A stretch of DNA of 64,000 bases from Ornithinicoccus halotolerans (lineage in GTDB: Bacteria > Actinomycetota > Actinomycetes > Actinomycetales > Dermatophilaceae), in contig NZ_WIQI01000004.1 of NCBI RefSeq assembly GCF_009602535.1, positions 28,888 through 92,887 on the forward strand, written 5' to 3'. Numbering within the stretch: position 1 is the stretch's first letter; the number at the start of each line of letters is the position of its first letter. The position numbers were made by a program, and so were the translations under genes. Below are positions 36,856 through 45,661 of this stretch, one piece after another. The notes beneath the pieces are model-generated. The model saw nothing but the letters and a program-made list of their open reading frames with translations. It was not told where the DNA came from and made no database searches.

Positions 36856-36886
36856 GCAGCGGGCGCCGCTCGAGGAGGACGGGACC

Positions 36887-38203
36887 ATGGCCTACTACCG
36901 GAGCCAGGGGGCGGTGCCTCCCAAACGGCACACCCAACACCGCGACCCGCAGGGCGACCTCTACTACGAGGAGCTGATGGGGGAGGAGGGGTTCTCCTCG
37001 GACTCCTCGCTGCTCTACCACCGCAACATCCCGTCAGCGATCGCCGACTCCCGCGTGTGGGACCTCGGGGCCATGGCGACGGTCCCCAACCACCCGCTCA
37101 CGCCGCGGCACCTGAAGCTGCACGACCTGTTCGCCACCGAGGAGGAGCGCCGGGGGGTCGACGTCGTCACTGGTCGCCGGCTGGTGCTGGGCAACGGTGA
37201 CGTGCGGCTGCTCTACGTCGTGGCCGACACCCCCAGCCCGCTGTACCGCAACGGCATCGGCGACGAGGTGGTCTACGTCGAGCGCGGCGGCGCGCGCGTG
37301 GAGACGGTGTTCGGCGCGTTCGAGGTCGCCGAGGGCGACTACCTGGTGATCCCCCGGGCCACGACCCACCGGTGGATCCCCCGGGTGGAGGGGGACGAGG
37401 GCTACACCGAGCCGCTGCGGGCCTACTGCATCGAGGCGAACAGCCATGTCACGCCCCCCAAGCGGTACCTGTCCCGGTTCGGGCAGCTGCTGGAGCACGC
37501 TCCCTACTGCGAGCGGGACCTGCGCGGGCCGGAGGGGCCGCTGCTGGCCGAGGACATCGGCGCCGACCGCGACGAGCACACGGAGGTGCTCCTCAAGCAC
37601 CGGGGGAGCGGCGAGCACTCCTCCGGTGGGCTGGTCGGCACCGTGCTGACCTACCCGTACCACCCCTTCGACGTGGTCGGCTGGGACGGTTGCCTCTACC
37701 CGTACGTCTTCAACGTCCGGGACTTCGAGCCGATTACCGGGCGGGTGCACCAGCCGCCGCCGGTGCACCAGGTGTTCGAGGGGTACAACTTCGTGGTCTG
37801 CAACTTCGTGCCGCGCAAGGTCGACTACCACCCGCTGTCGATCCCGGTGCCCTACTACCACTCCAACGTGGACTCCGACGAGATCATGTTCTACGTCGAC
37901 GGCGACTACGAGGCCCGCAAGGGCAGCGGCATCGGCAAGGGCTCGATCTCGGTGCACCCCGGCGGGCACGCGCACGGCCCGCAGCCCGGGGCGACCGAGG
38001 CCTCGATCGGGGTGGAGTACTTCGACGAGCTGGCCGTCATGGTCGACACGTTCCGGCCGCTGGAGCTGGGCGAGGCCGGGCAGGCGGTCGACGACGGTGT
38101 CTACGCCGACTCCTGGCTGCGCGGCCTGCAGCGGCAGGGCCGCGTCGAGGGTCCCGCCGATGAGGGCGGCGACGGTCGCGGCGAGGTGTTAAGCACCAGC
38201 TGA
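36887..38203 (+). CDS. hmgA: Homogentisate 1,2-dioxygenase
   Basis: 438 residues. Iron enzyme that cleaves the homogentisate ring to maleylacetoacetate. Ligands visible: His and Glu in PYYHSNVDSDEIMFYV and the later His in HPGGHAHGPQPG. The N-terminal MAYYRSQGAVPPKRHTQ is common to bacterial forms. A ribosome site GAGGAGGACGGGACC precedes the ATG. The C-terminal 30 residues are a poorly conserved Gly/Glu-rich tail. Works between hpd (16153) and fahA (34618). Confidence 0.96.
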   Translation: MAYYRSQGAVPPKRHTQHRDPQGDLYYEELMGEEGFSSDSSLLYHRNIPSAIADSRVWDLGAMATVPNHPLTPRHLKLHDLFATEEERRGVDVVTGRRLVLGNGDVRLLYVVADTPSPLYRNGIGDEVVYVERGGARVETVFGAFEVAEGDYLVIPRATTHRWIPRVEGDEGYTEPLRAYCIEANSHVTPPKRYLSRFGQLLEHAPYCERDLRGPEGPLLAEDIGADRDEHTEVLLKHRGSGEHSSGGLVGTVLTYPYHPFDVVGWDGCLYPYVFNVRDFEPITGRVHQPPPVHQVFEGYNFVVCNFVPRKVDYHPLSIPVPYYHSNVDSDEIMFYVDGDYEARKGSGIGKGSISVHPGGHAHGPQPGATEASIGVEYFDELAVMVDTFRPLELGEAGQAVDDGVYADSWLRGLQRQGRVEGPADEGGDGRGEVLSTS

Positions 38204-38257
38204 GACCGACGGGCTTGATGTCGGGAGGCAAGCACGGCCGGAGTGCTCGCCGCTTCT

Positions 38258-39508
38258 TCAGTGCTCGCTCCGCGAATTCAGGGGGGCGCGTTGACGCGGA
38301 CGTTGCATCGACGGGGAGCCGCCGCCGGAGTCGCGCGTCCCGATGTCGTCGAGGGACAGGTGCGTCTTGCCCACCAGCGTGGACCCGGCCAGCCTGTCCC
38401 ATCCGGGTAGAGCGGTGGACAGCAGGGAGATCCGGCGCAGCCACAGCCGCGCGCGTGACGACGGCAGGAACCACGTAGCGCCCCGCCGGCCGGCGGCCTG
38501 CTTCGCCTCGACGACCGGCTTCCAGGTGCGTTGGTAGCGCTCCAACGCGTCGTCCACCGACTCCTCGGCCGCCAGCAGCTCCGCGAGGTGGTACGCCCCG
38601 GCGACCGCAAGCGAGGCGCCTTGGCCGGCGAGCAGGGACACGGCCTGGCAGGCGTCGCCTACCAGGACGACCCTGCCGCGGTGCCACTGCGGCACCTCGA
38701 CCTGTGCCACCAGGTCGTAGTAGAGCTCGGACGGCGGGGGGCAGTTCTCCAGCGCGCTCGGGACGACCCAACCCAGCGGCGAGTAGGTGCTCTGCACAGC
38801 GGCGCGCGGATCTGCCGGCATCACCGGATCCGGGTCGCGGTGCACAGCAAACGCGGCCACCCGTCCGTCCCGCAACCCATAGAGCCCCATCTGCCTGTCC
38901 GCTGTGTCGGTCAGGGAGAACCGGTTGCCGATCCGGCGCCGCACGTCAGGGTCGTCGAAAACATACGCCGCCGTGTGCAGGCCGAGGTAGCGGAGAAAAC
39001 GCGACTCCTGCCCGAACAGCATGCCGCGGACCTGGGAGTGAATGCCGTCCGCACCGACCAGCAGGTCGACGTCCAGCACGGTCCCGTCATCGAGAACCAC
39101 GTGGACGCCGTTCGTCACCGATTCCATGCTGGCCACCGTGCACCCGTAGCGCAGCACGACGTGGCCTTCGACCAGCTCGCGCAGCGCCTGCTCCAGGTCC
39201 GGCCGCAGGAGGCTGAGCAGTCGGCCGTCCAGCAATCGGGCGAAGCGGGAGTAGTCGAGGCCTGCCCGTCGCCGCCCAGAGCGGTCGACGTAGGTGAGCT
39301 CGTCCACGCGGTAACCGAGCTGGTGTAGCCGGGGCAACAGGCCCATCGCCTCGGCGGCGTCATATCCCAGACCGAAGAAGTCCAGCATGTAGCCCTGCTG
39401 CCGCGGCCCCGGCGCTCGCTCCACGACCGTGACCTCCCAGCCGTAGCTGGTCAGCCGTTGCGCGAGCGTCAGGCCCGCGATCCCCGCTCCACAGATCAAC
39501 GCTTTCAT
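38258..39508 (-). CDS. FAD-dependent aromatic-ring-type monooxygenase (TetX-like)
   Basis: 416 residues. GAGIAGLTLA at the N-terminus binds FAD; LLVGADGIHSQVR is the DG motif and VLVGDACQAVSLLAGQGASLA the GD motif, as in p-hydroxybenzoate hydroxylase-type enzymes. Hydroxylates a small aromatic or polyketide; antibiotic modification (TetX-like) is possible but not shown. ATG start overlaps the TetR stop (ATGA), so the TetR protein is likely its repressor. Confidence 0.9.
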   Translation of the reverse strand: MKALICGAGIAGLTLAQRLTSYGWEVTVVERAPGPRQQGYMLDFFGLGYDAAEAMGLLPRLHQLGYRVDELTYVDRSGRRRAGLDYSRFARLLDGRLLSLLRPDLEQALRELVEGHVVLRYGCTVASMESVTNGVHVVLDDGTVLDVDLLVGADGIHSQVRGMLFGQESRFLRYLGLHTAAYVFDDPDVRRRIGNRFSLTDTADRQMGLYGLRDGRVAAFAVHRDPDPVMPADPRAAVQSTYSPLGWVVPSALENCPPPSELYYDLVAQVEVPQWHRGRVVLVGDACQAVSLLAGQGASLAVAGAYHLAELLAAEESVDDALERYQRTWKPVVEAKQAAGRRGATWFLPSSRARLWLRRISLLSTALPGWDRLAGSTLVGKTHLSLDDIGTRDSGGGSPSMQRPRQRAPLNSRSEH

Positions 39509-40092
39509 CCCTGCTCCCTCTCAGTGGAATGGCTCACCAGTCGGCGCAACACCGGCGCAACAGCGGTGGCGGTCAACCCTGGGTGCAGCGCGCGGTGCAA
39601 CATCACGCCGTCCACCGCTGCGGCCAGCACAGCGGCGGTTTCCGCCGGCGCTCGGGTGCCCCGCGCCGCCAACCACGCAGTCAGGGCACTGCGGAAGTCG
39701 TCCAGCAGGTGACTCAGCTCTGCTCGCAGCTGTTCGTCCCGCGCGGACGCCAGGTACGCCTCCATGAACAGCAGCGACGTCGCGTCTGTCCCGCTGTAGT
39801 CGTCCAGCGCAGCAAGCATCTCCCGCACCACGACGTCCTCCGAGGTGTCCGTGGACAGGACACGAGGGAACTCAGCCAGCAGCTGAGTCATCACCTCGAC
39901 CACGGCATGCCTGAGCAGGGACTGCACGGAACGGAAGTGGTAGTGCACCAGACCAGCACCGACTCCGGCGCGTTCGGCCACCGCCCGGGTGCTCACGGCA
40001 TGCCAACCGACCTCCGGGATCAGTTCCGCGGCCGCCACCAGCAACCGGCGGCGAACCTCCGCGCCGCGTTCCGCTGACGTCGAAGCGCTCAT
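39505..40092 (-). CDS. TetR family transcriptional regulator
   Basis: 195 residues. HTH about 12-58 with TRAVAERAGVGAGLVHYHFRS, then an all-helical ligand domain. The operon partner is an FAD monooxygenase. Upstream are three 13-bp direct repeats and a TTGGGC-GTCT-GCCCAA palindrome, likely operators. ATG at 40092 chosen: GGGAGTGGGA lies before it, and the alternative GTG at 40110 lacks one. Confidence 0.92.
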   Translation of the reverse strand: MSASTSAERGAEVRRRLLVAAAELIPEVGWHAVSTRAVAERAGVGAGLVHYHFRSVQSLLRHAVVEVMTQLLAEFPRVLSTDTSEDVVVREMLAALDDYSGTDATSLLFMEAYLASARDEQLRAELSHLLDDFRSALTAWLAARGTRAPAETAAVLAAAVDGVMLHRALHPGLTATAVAPVLRRLVSHSTEREQG

Positions 40093-40102
40093 TCCCACTC
40101 CC

Positions 40103-40144
40103 TTGGACACTCGCCTTGGACGCTCACCTTGGGCGTCTGCCCAA
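40103..40144. promoter_or_regulatory. Tandem 13-bp repeats and palindrome upstream of TetR gene
   Basis: TTGGACACTCGCC, TTGGACGCTCACC and TTGGGCGTCTGCC follow each other head to tail (40103-40141). The last also opens a TTGGGC-GTCT-GCCCAA inverted repeat (40129-40144). Probable regulator binding array. Confidence 0.55.
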
Positions 40145-40278
40145 CACTATAGCCCCCCGGCGAGGTGCCCATCGCAACCGCAGCTCTTCGCCAGCTGAGA
40201 GACGCCCGCACATGCCGCGCCGGGCTGGCTCTGTCCCGGTCGCGGACCTCGCTGGGTGTGGGCCGCTACCGTGCCACG

Positions 40279-41295
40279 ATGACCGGTCTGGACCTCACGC
40301 GCGGACAGATCCTCGCCTTCCGCCGACGCGTGGGAGCGCTGGACCAGCGGCTCGCGTCAGGGGCGTCATCGTTGCGCAGGGTCGCGTGGGCCGGGTTGCA
40401 GGACAGCGTGCCGCGCGCCGCGCTGCTGTCTATCCATGCTCGGGTGCGGGAGGCGTCGCCAGCCGTGTGGGCCCACGAGTCGCTGGTGCAGGTGTGGGGC
40501 CCGCGGTTCAGCGCCTACGTGGTGCCAGAGCAGGACCGTGCGGTCTTCACGGTGGGCAGGCTGCCGGTGGATCCGGTGCGCCGCCAGTTCGCCGAAGGCC
40601 TTGCCGACCGGCTGGAAGGGTTTCTTGACGGACGACGTCTGTCCTACCGCGACGCCGGTCAGGCCCTCGGCGTCGACCCCAACCAGCTGCGGTACGCCGC
40701 CCCTACCGGTCGCGTCCTGCTCCGGTGGGAGGGGGCCGGCCGGCCGCAGGTCTGGACAGTGGCACGGCCAGACACCGATCCCGACGAGGCCCGCCTGGAG
40801 CTGGCGCGACGCTACCTCCACGTCTTCGCACCGGGCACACTCCAGGGCTTCGAGAAGTGGGCAGGGTTGGCCTCGGGCCACGCTGGGCCGACCTTCGATG
40901 CCTTGGGGGACTCCTTGGTTCCGGTACGGACCCCGCTGGGCCAGGGCTGGATCCTCGCCCAGGACGAGCAGGACCTACGACAGCCCCCGACCGAGCCCGC
41001 GGTAGCCCGGCTGCTGCCCAGTGGCGACACCTACTACCTCCTGTGGGGCGCCGACCGGCGACTCCTCGTGTCCGACCCTGCCCGCCAGGCACAACTGTGG
41101 ACCTCACGCGTATGGCCCGGGGCCCTCCTGGTAGACGGTGAGATCGTCGGCATCTGGAGACGGGCCGCTCACACGGTCACCATCACACTGTGGACAGGGC
41201 TCCCGGCGAACTCACGCCAAGCCGTCGAGGCGGAAGCGGCCGCCTTGCCCCTACCAGACCTCGACCGCGCCATCACGGTGCGCTGGGACGACTGA
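40279..41295 (+). CDS. Winged-helix DNA-binding domain protein (HTH_42, AlkX/AlkZ-like DNA glycosylase family)
   Basis: 338 residues. Tandem winged-helix layout of the AlkZ superfamily: RVAWAGLQDSVPRAALLSIHAR near the N-terminus, YVVPEQDRAVFTVGRLP, and VDGEIVGIWRR near the end. AlkZ and relatives unhook DNA crosslinks or excise alkylated bases, often to protect from natural products. The catalytic QxQ or QxD motif of AlkZ is replaced by a QDS-like site (LQDS), so activity is uncertain. Stands alone after the TetR/monooxygenase pair. Confidence 0.83.
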   Translation: MTGLDLTRGQILAFRRRVGALDQRLASGASSLRRVAWAGLQDSVPRAALLSIHARVREASPAVWAHESLVQVWGPRFSAYVVPEQDRAVFTVGRLPVDPVRRQFAEGLADRLEGFLDGRRLSYRDAGQALGVDPNQLRYAAPTGRVLLRWEGAGRPQVWTVARPDTDPDEARLELARRYLHVFAPGTLQGFEKWAGLASGHAGPTFDALGDSLVPVRTPLGQGWILAQDEQDLRQPPTEPAVARLLPSGDTYYLLWGADRRLLVSDPARQAQLWTSRVWPGALLVDGEIVGIWRRAAHTVTITLWTGLPANSRQAVEAEAAALPLPDLDRAITVRWDD

Positions 41296-41352
41296 GCCGT
41301 CCTTCCGCGCGATGTAGGTCCAAGGCACCGGCACGCCGGCCCGCCAGTCACC

Positions 41353-41700
41353 TCACCGTTCCCGAGCGGCGACCGCTTTCGCGATCTCGACCTGGCGCAT
41401 CAGGAAGGCGCGCTCGTCCAGCTTTCTGCGTCGCATCCACCCGGTCACTTCAGCGTTCCACTTGCTGGCGTTGCACGTGCCGCACGTGGGTACGACGTTC
41501 ATGATGGTGTAGCGCCCTCCCCGGGAAACGGGCAGCATGCAGTCCTTCTGCAGTCGGCCCGCCTTCACACCGCAGTAGGCGCACCCGCCCCAGGCGTCCA
41601 CCAGCGCAGACCATTGCGCGTCAGTCAGATCGTGTACGACCTTGGCCATGCGCGCCTTTCGACGGCGGGCGTAGATCGACGCTCGGCTACGCGATGCCAC
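41353..41700 (-). CDS. HNH endonuclease family protein
   Basis: 115 residues. HNH fold: CAYCG, then LPVSRGGRYTIMNVVPTCGTCNASK, with the NVVP Asn and the second CxxC zinc pair. The usual DHxxP first His is replaced: the text reads DCMLPVSRGG, so catalytic power may be reduced. Such small nucleases occur alone in actinobacterial genomes. A shorter start at 41649 (MAKVVHD) is possible. Confidence 0.82.
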   Translation of the reverse strand: MASRSRASIYARRRKARMAKVVHDLTDAQWSALVDAWGGCAYCGVKAGRLQKDCMLPVSRGGRYTIMNVVPTCGTCNASKWNAEVTGWMRRRKLDERAFLMRQVEIAKAVAARER

Positions 41701-41950
41701 CCTTGGAGGGTATGGCCCGCCCAGGCCGGCGTGTGCCGCACGCGCCGTCGATGCGGCACGTGACGTCCGACTTTGCCGCTGTCGGCGCTAGCGTCGAGGA
41801 GTGCCGCGGGGCGGACGACTAACAACACGTCCGCTCGCGCCGTCGCGCGCGCGGCCGACCGAGACGGGGCGTTGTCACGCTGAGTGCTCCGAGGAACCGC
41901 AGCGTGCGCCCGGAACGTCTACTGGGCGTGGAGGACAGGAGCGGCGAGGC

Positions 41951-42361
41951 ATGAGAATGCTGACGAGGGTGAGGCCTCTCGGCTTGGCCGCCGGGCTCCT
42001 CATGCTGGGCGGCTGCGGCGGGCAGGTCATCTCCGCAGGCGAGGCCACGGTGCTGGTAGCTGAGCGCGCGGACGGTGGGATGGACGCCCTCGGCGGCGGC
42101 CGCATCGAGGTGGTCGGCGGATGCCTTGGCGCCAGCGACTCGGTCATCGTATGGCCGCACGGTACCGAGGTCGTCCGCGACGACCCGCTGACCATCGACG
42201 TCCCGGAGTACGGGACGTTCGCCCTCGGTGACGACATCGAGATTGCTGGCGGCTTCGTCCTGGAGCACTCCTCCGACAAGACCCAACCGGGTAGTTACGA
42301 GGTCGGCGGCATCACGGTGCCTGCTGAGTGCGCCAAGCACGACATCTTCCTGGCTCACTAA
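41951..42361 (+). CDS. Putative lipoprotein, unknown function
   Basis: 136 residues. Signal peptide RVRPLGLAAGLLMLGGC with a lipobox ending LGGC, then a small beta-rich domain (GGRIEVVGGCLGASDSVIVWPHGTEVV). No family recognised. ATG at 41951 chosen because GGCGAGGC lies just upstream and the signal peptide starts there. The gene is followed, tail to tail, by the PEP-utilising enzyme. Confidence 0.72.
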   Translation: MRMLTRVRPLGLAAGLLMLGGCGGQVISAGEATVLVAERADGGMDALGGGRIEVVGGCLGASDSVIVWPHGTEVVRDDPLTIDVPEYGTFALGDDIEIAGGFVLEHSSDKTQPGSYEVGGITVPAECAKHDIFLAH

Positions 42362-42391
42362 GCCCCGACGCGACCTCCGCGACGGCCGGGC

Positions 42392-44875
42392 TCAGGTGTG
42401 CAGGCGCACGACGCCGGCTGTGCCGTCGACAGTGACGGTCTGGCCGTCGGTCAGCTCGATGGTCGCCCTCGAGGTCGCGAGCACCGCGGGGATGCCGTGC
42501 TCGCGTGCGACGATCGCGGTGTGCGACAGCGCCCCACCCCCGTCGGTGACCACCGCCCCGGCTGTGCCGAACAGCACCGACCACACCGGGGTGGTCACGC
42601 GCGCCACGAGGACGTCGCCGGGCCGTAACCTGTCGAACTCGTCCTCGGACCGGATGACACGGACTGGGCCGGTGTGGGTGCCCGGTGAGCCGGGCGCGCC
42701 GGGCAGCCCGGTATCCGTGTCGTGGACGGTCGGGTTGAACTCGTTGGCCATGTACCACATGAACGCCGCGTTGATCCGTCGCGCCTCTTGCGGCAGTGCA
42801 CGCACGTCGGGTGGTTGCGTGGGTGGGGGCCCGTGGAAGGCCGGACCGGGGTGAGCGGCGACCCACGCCCGCTCGGCGTGCCGTCGTGCGACGAGCTCGC
42901 GGACGTCCACGTCCGTGCGCAGGGCGCGCCGCAGCTCGTCCCCGGTGAGGTACACCACGTCGGCCGGTCGTGCGATGCGACCGCTCCGGGCCAGTCGCTC
43001 GCCGATCTGCACCGCTACGCGGCGGATCAGGCCGCAGGGGAGGTTCCCGGTCCAGAACACGTTGTCCTCCCGCACGCCGTAGACCCGCCGCGCGACTGCC
43101 AGCGCGCGGTCGAAGCGCCGCCGGTCCTCCTCGGGCCGAAGCGCCAGCTGCCGGTGCGCCTCGGCCTCGGCCCGATCCCGTAGCGCGTGGGGGTCCTCGC
43201 CAGGTCCCTCGCCGACGGCGGCCTCGCGCAGCAGTCCCGCCAGCACCCAGGGCCGTTCGGCCAACGTGGAGGAACCGGGATCGTCGCCGATCGTGCGGTG
43301 CCCGAAACGGGCGAGGTGGTCGCCGAACATGGCCCCGAGCGCCGGGTCGACCTCGGCCAGTCGGGCCTCGACGTCGGCTCCGGCGTCGGCCAGCACCGCT
43401 ATCGCCTCGGGCTGGGCCCGCACCTGCGTGGCCAGTGCCGCCAGCGCGCGGGCCGGCTCGGCGGACGTTGCCGACATGCCCGTGACCAGCTGCAGGGTGT
43501 GCAGCGTGTCCCACCCCAGTAGCTGCTCGCAGGTGGTGGCCAGCTCGTGCAGCGCGACGACGTAGGGCGGCAGCAACTGGAAGTGGACATGAAGGCCCCG
43601 GCGCAGGAGCGCGACGGCGGCGTCGAACGTGGCCTCGAGCTCGGCGTCGGACAGGGCTGGCAGGTCAGTAGTCCGCAGCCGCTCGGTCTCGCCTCGGAAC
43701 TCGTCGCGCCACTGCCGCTCCCACCGGTCCGGCAGCTCGGCGAGCAGCCCGGAGCGCAGCACCCGCCGGGCAGTCGCCACCCGCGCGCGCAGGGGCGGCA
43801 CCGCCCGGGCCAGGATCCCCATCACCCACCAGGGTGGTGCCGGGCCCTCCCTGCCGCCCACCGGCAGCACCCGGGTGTAGATCTCCCCGCCCATGGACCG
43901 GCTCGTCAGGTTCTCGAGCAGGAGGCCGAAGTCGGCGAACATCTCGGAGATGGTGGTGTCGAGCAGGGGCAGGTAGATCGACGCGCCCAGCGGGGTCATC
44001 GGCTCGTGGTAGTGCGCGACGTCCTTGGTCCAGGTGCCCTCGGTGGGGATCCGCAGCGTCGGCGCGACCGGCAGGGCGGTGATGGGCCGGGACTGCAGCA
44101 CGTGCACCTCGCCGTCGGCGATCGCCCACTCGACGTCCTGGGGAGCTCCCAGCCGGTGCTCGAGCAGCTCGGCCACCTTCGCCACCTGCAGCGTCCGGGG
44201 CGCGTCGAGCGCGCCCTCCGGGGCGTCGACGCATTCGGCGGTGCCGCCGCGCACCACCCACTGGTCCGGGGTGGCCCGCCCCGAGACGAGCCGCTCACCC
44301 AGCCCCCGCACGGCGCTGACCAGGGTCTGGTCGCGGTCGCCGGTGACCGGGTTCGCCGTAAACGCCACACCGGCCGCGTCAGCGGGGACCATGCGCTGGA
44401 CCAGCACCGCCATGCCGCCTTCCACGGCGTCGGCCGCGGACCGGTAGGCCACGACCCGGTCGCTGTGGGCAGCGGCGACGCAGCGGCGCACGGCGTCACA
44501 GATCGCCTCGAACCCCTCCACGTCGAGGAAGGATTCGTACTGGCCGGCGAAGGAGGCCTCCGGGAGATCCTCAGCCGTCGCCGACGACCGCACCGCGACC
44601 GGTCCGCCACCGAGGCGGGAGAGCGCTGCGGCGATCTGCTCACGAAGGCTGGACGGGAGCGGTGGTTCCGGGACCATCTCGCCGGTCAGCCCGGCGCGGT
44701 CGGCCAGCTCGCCACAGGCGTCGGTGGTGATGACGAATCCGGCAGGCACGCGGAATCCCGCGGCCTGCAACGTCGCAAGCGTGGCCGCCTTGTGGCCCGC
44801 CACCGTGGCGTCCCTAGCCGCCAGATCCTCAAGGTCGACCACCGGCGAACTGGGGGTCCGGGGTGCACCAGTCAT
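42392..44875 (-). CDS. PEP/pyruvate-binding phosphotransferase, rifampin phosphotransferase-like
   Basis: 827 residues. Three parts as in PEP synthase and rifampin phosphotransferase: an ATP-grasp domain (about 20-310, with GHKAATLATLQAAGFRVPAGF, AVRSSATAEDLPEASFAGQ and WAIADGEVHVLQSRPI), a large middle domain, and a C-terminal swivel domain with the phosphohistidine in GGALSHTAIVAREHGIPAV. Could phosphorylate a drug or a pyruvate-like acceptor. Length is near the rifampin enzyme (about 860). No rifamycin-associated element is seen; control seems to be by the divergent TetR. Confidence 0.88.
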   Translation of the reverse strand: MTGAPRTPSSPVVDLEDLAARDATVAGHKAATLATLQAAGFRVPAGFVITTDACGELADRAGLTGEMVPEPPLPSSLREQIAAALSRLGGGPVAVRSSATAEDLPEASFAGQYESFLDVEGFEAICDAVRRCVAAAHSDRVVAYRSAADAVEGGMAVLVQRMVPADAAGVAFTANPVTGDRDQTLVSAVRGLGERLVSGRATPDQWVVRGGTAECVDAPEGALDAPRTLQVAKVAELLEHRLGAPQDVEWAIADGEVHVLQSRPITALPVAPTLRIPTEGTWTKDVAHYHEPMTPLGASIYLPLLDTTISEMFADFGLLLENLTSRSMGGEIYTRVLPVGGREGPAPPWWVMGILARAVPPLRARVATARRVLRSGLLAELPDRWERQWRDEFRGETERLRTTDLPALSDAELEATFDAAVALLRRGLHVHFQLLPPYVVALHELATTCEQLLGWDTLHTLQLVTGMSATSAEPARALAALATQVRAQPEAIAVLADAGADVEARLAEVDPALGAMFGDHLARFGHRTIGDDPGSSTLAERPWVLAGLLREAAVGEGPGEDPHALRDRAEAEAHRQLALRPEEDRRRFDRALAVARRVYGVREDNVFWTGNLPCGLIRRVAVQIGERLARSGRIARPADVVYLTGDELRRALRTDVDVRELVARRHAERAWVAAHPGPAFHGPPPTQPPDVRALPQEARRINAAFMWYMANEFNPTVHDTDTGLPGAPGSPGTHTGPVRVIRSEDEFDRLRPGDVLVARVTTPVWSVLFGTAGAVVTDGGGALSHTAIVAREHGIPAVLATSRATIELTDGQTVTVDGTAGVVRLHT

Positions 44876-44900
44876 CGTTCTCTCCTCACGACCCCGCAGG

Positions 44901-44937
44901 TGACAGTTAATGTGACATCAATTCTGAGATACTGTCA
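44901..44937. promoter_or_regulatory. Inverted repeat between PEP-utilising enzyme and TetR gene
   Basis: TGACAGT (44901-44907) and ACTGTCA (44931-44937) are perfect inverted repeats with a 23-base AT-rich spacer, lying between divergent starts at 44875 and 44942. Probable TetR operator and promoter region. Confidence 0.6.
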
Positions 44938-44941
44938 AGAC

Positions 44942-45562
44942 ATGAGCGGCTCCCGCGCGTACTACAGCCCCATACGCGAACGCCAGGCTCGCCAGACCAG
45001 GCAGCTGCTGCTGGCGGCGGCCGCCGAGGAGGTTGTTGCCCACGGTTTGGCAGAGACCACCATCTCGGCGGTCGCCGAGCGCGCGCAGGTGTCGCAGCGC
45101 ACCGTCTACCGCCACTTCCCGGATCGGCAGGCACTCCTCGATGCGTTGACCGAGTGGGTGGACGGTGAGCTCGCCGCCAGGATCGAGCCCACCCTGCCGG
45201 CGTCGGCGGAAGTGTCGCTCGACGAACTGCTGGCCACCGGCCGCGTGCTGTTCGCGGCGATGGAGGACGTCGGCAGGCCGGCCGAAGCCATGGTTCTGAC
45301 CGCCGGGGCCGGCGGATTGCTGTCCGCGAGCCACCGGGAACGCACGCGCGCCATCGAGCGGATCATCACCAATGAGTTGCCGGCGGTCGATCCGTTGACC
45401 CGGCGTCAGGTGTTCGCGGTGGTACGCCTGCTGTTCGGGTCCCACACGTGGTACACGCTGACGCGGGAGCTGGGCCTGACCGCCGAAGAGGCCGGCGAGG
45501 CGGTGTCGCGGACAGCACTGGCGTTGCTCGCCGACGTCCGGGGGACCGGTGAGACTGTCTGA
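44942..45562 (+). CDS. TetR family transcriptional regulator
   Basis: 206 residues. HTH about 15-60 with TISAVAERAQVSQRTVYRHFPDRQALLDAL; C-terminal helical ligand domain. Divergent from the PEP-utilising phosphotransferase by 66 bp, with a spaced inverted repeat in between. The start lies 5 bp after that repeat, so it is likely self-repressed. Confidence 0.93.
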   Translation: MSGSRAYYSPIRERQARQTRQLLLAAAAEEVVAHGLAETTISAVAERAQVSQRTVYRHFPDRQALLDALTEWVDGELAARIEPTLPASAEVSLDELLATGRVLFAAMEDVGRPAEAMVLTAGAGGLLSASHRERTRAIERIITNELPAVDPLTRRQVFAVVRLLFGSHTWYTLTRELGLTAEEAGEAVSRTALALLADVRGTGETV

Positions 45563-45661
45563 GCAACTTCCGGTGGTGCGTCGCCCGATGCGCTCACAAG
45601 CCGCGGCCCGGGCGGCGCGGATGGTGCGGTCCTGCCATCGCGCGTTACGTAGGTTGGCGAG

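Noticed and set aside
42392..44875. Plain assignment as rifampin phosphotransferase (rph)
   Set aside because: Domain order fits, but the drug-binding middle domain cannot be judged by eye and no rifamycin-associated element is present; kept as rph-like.
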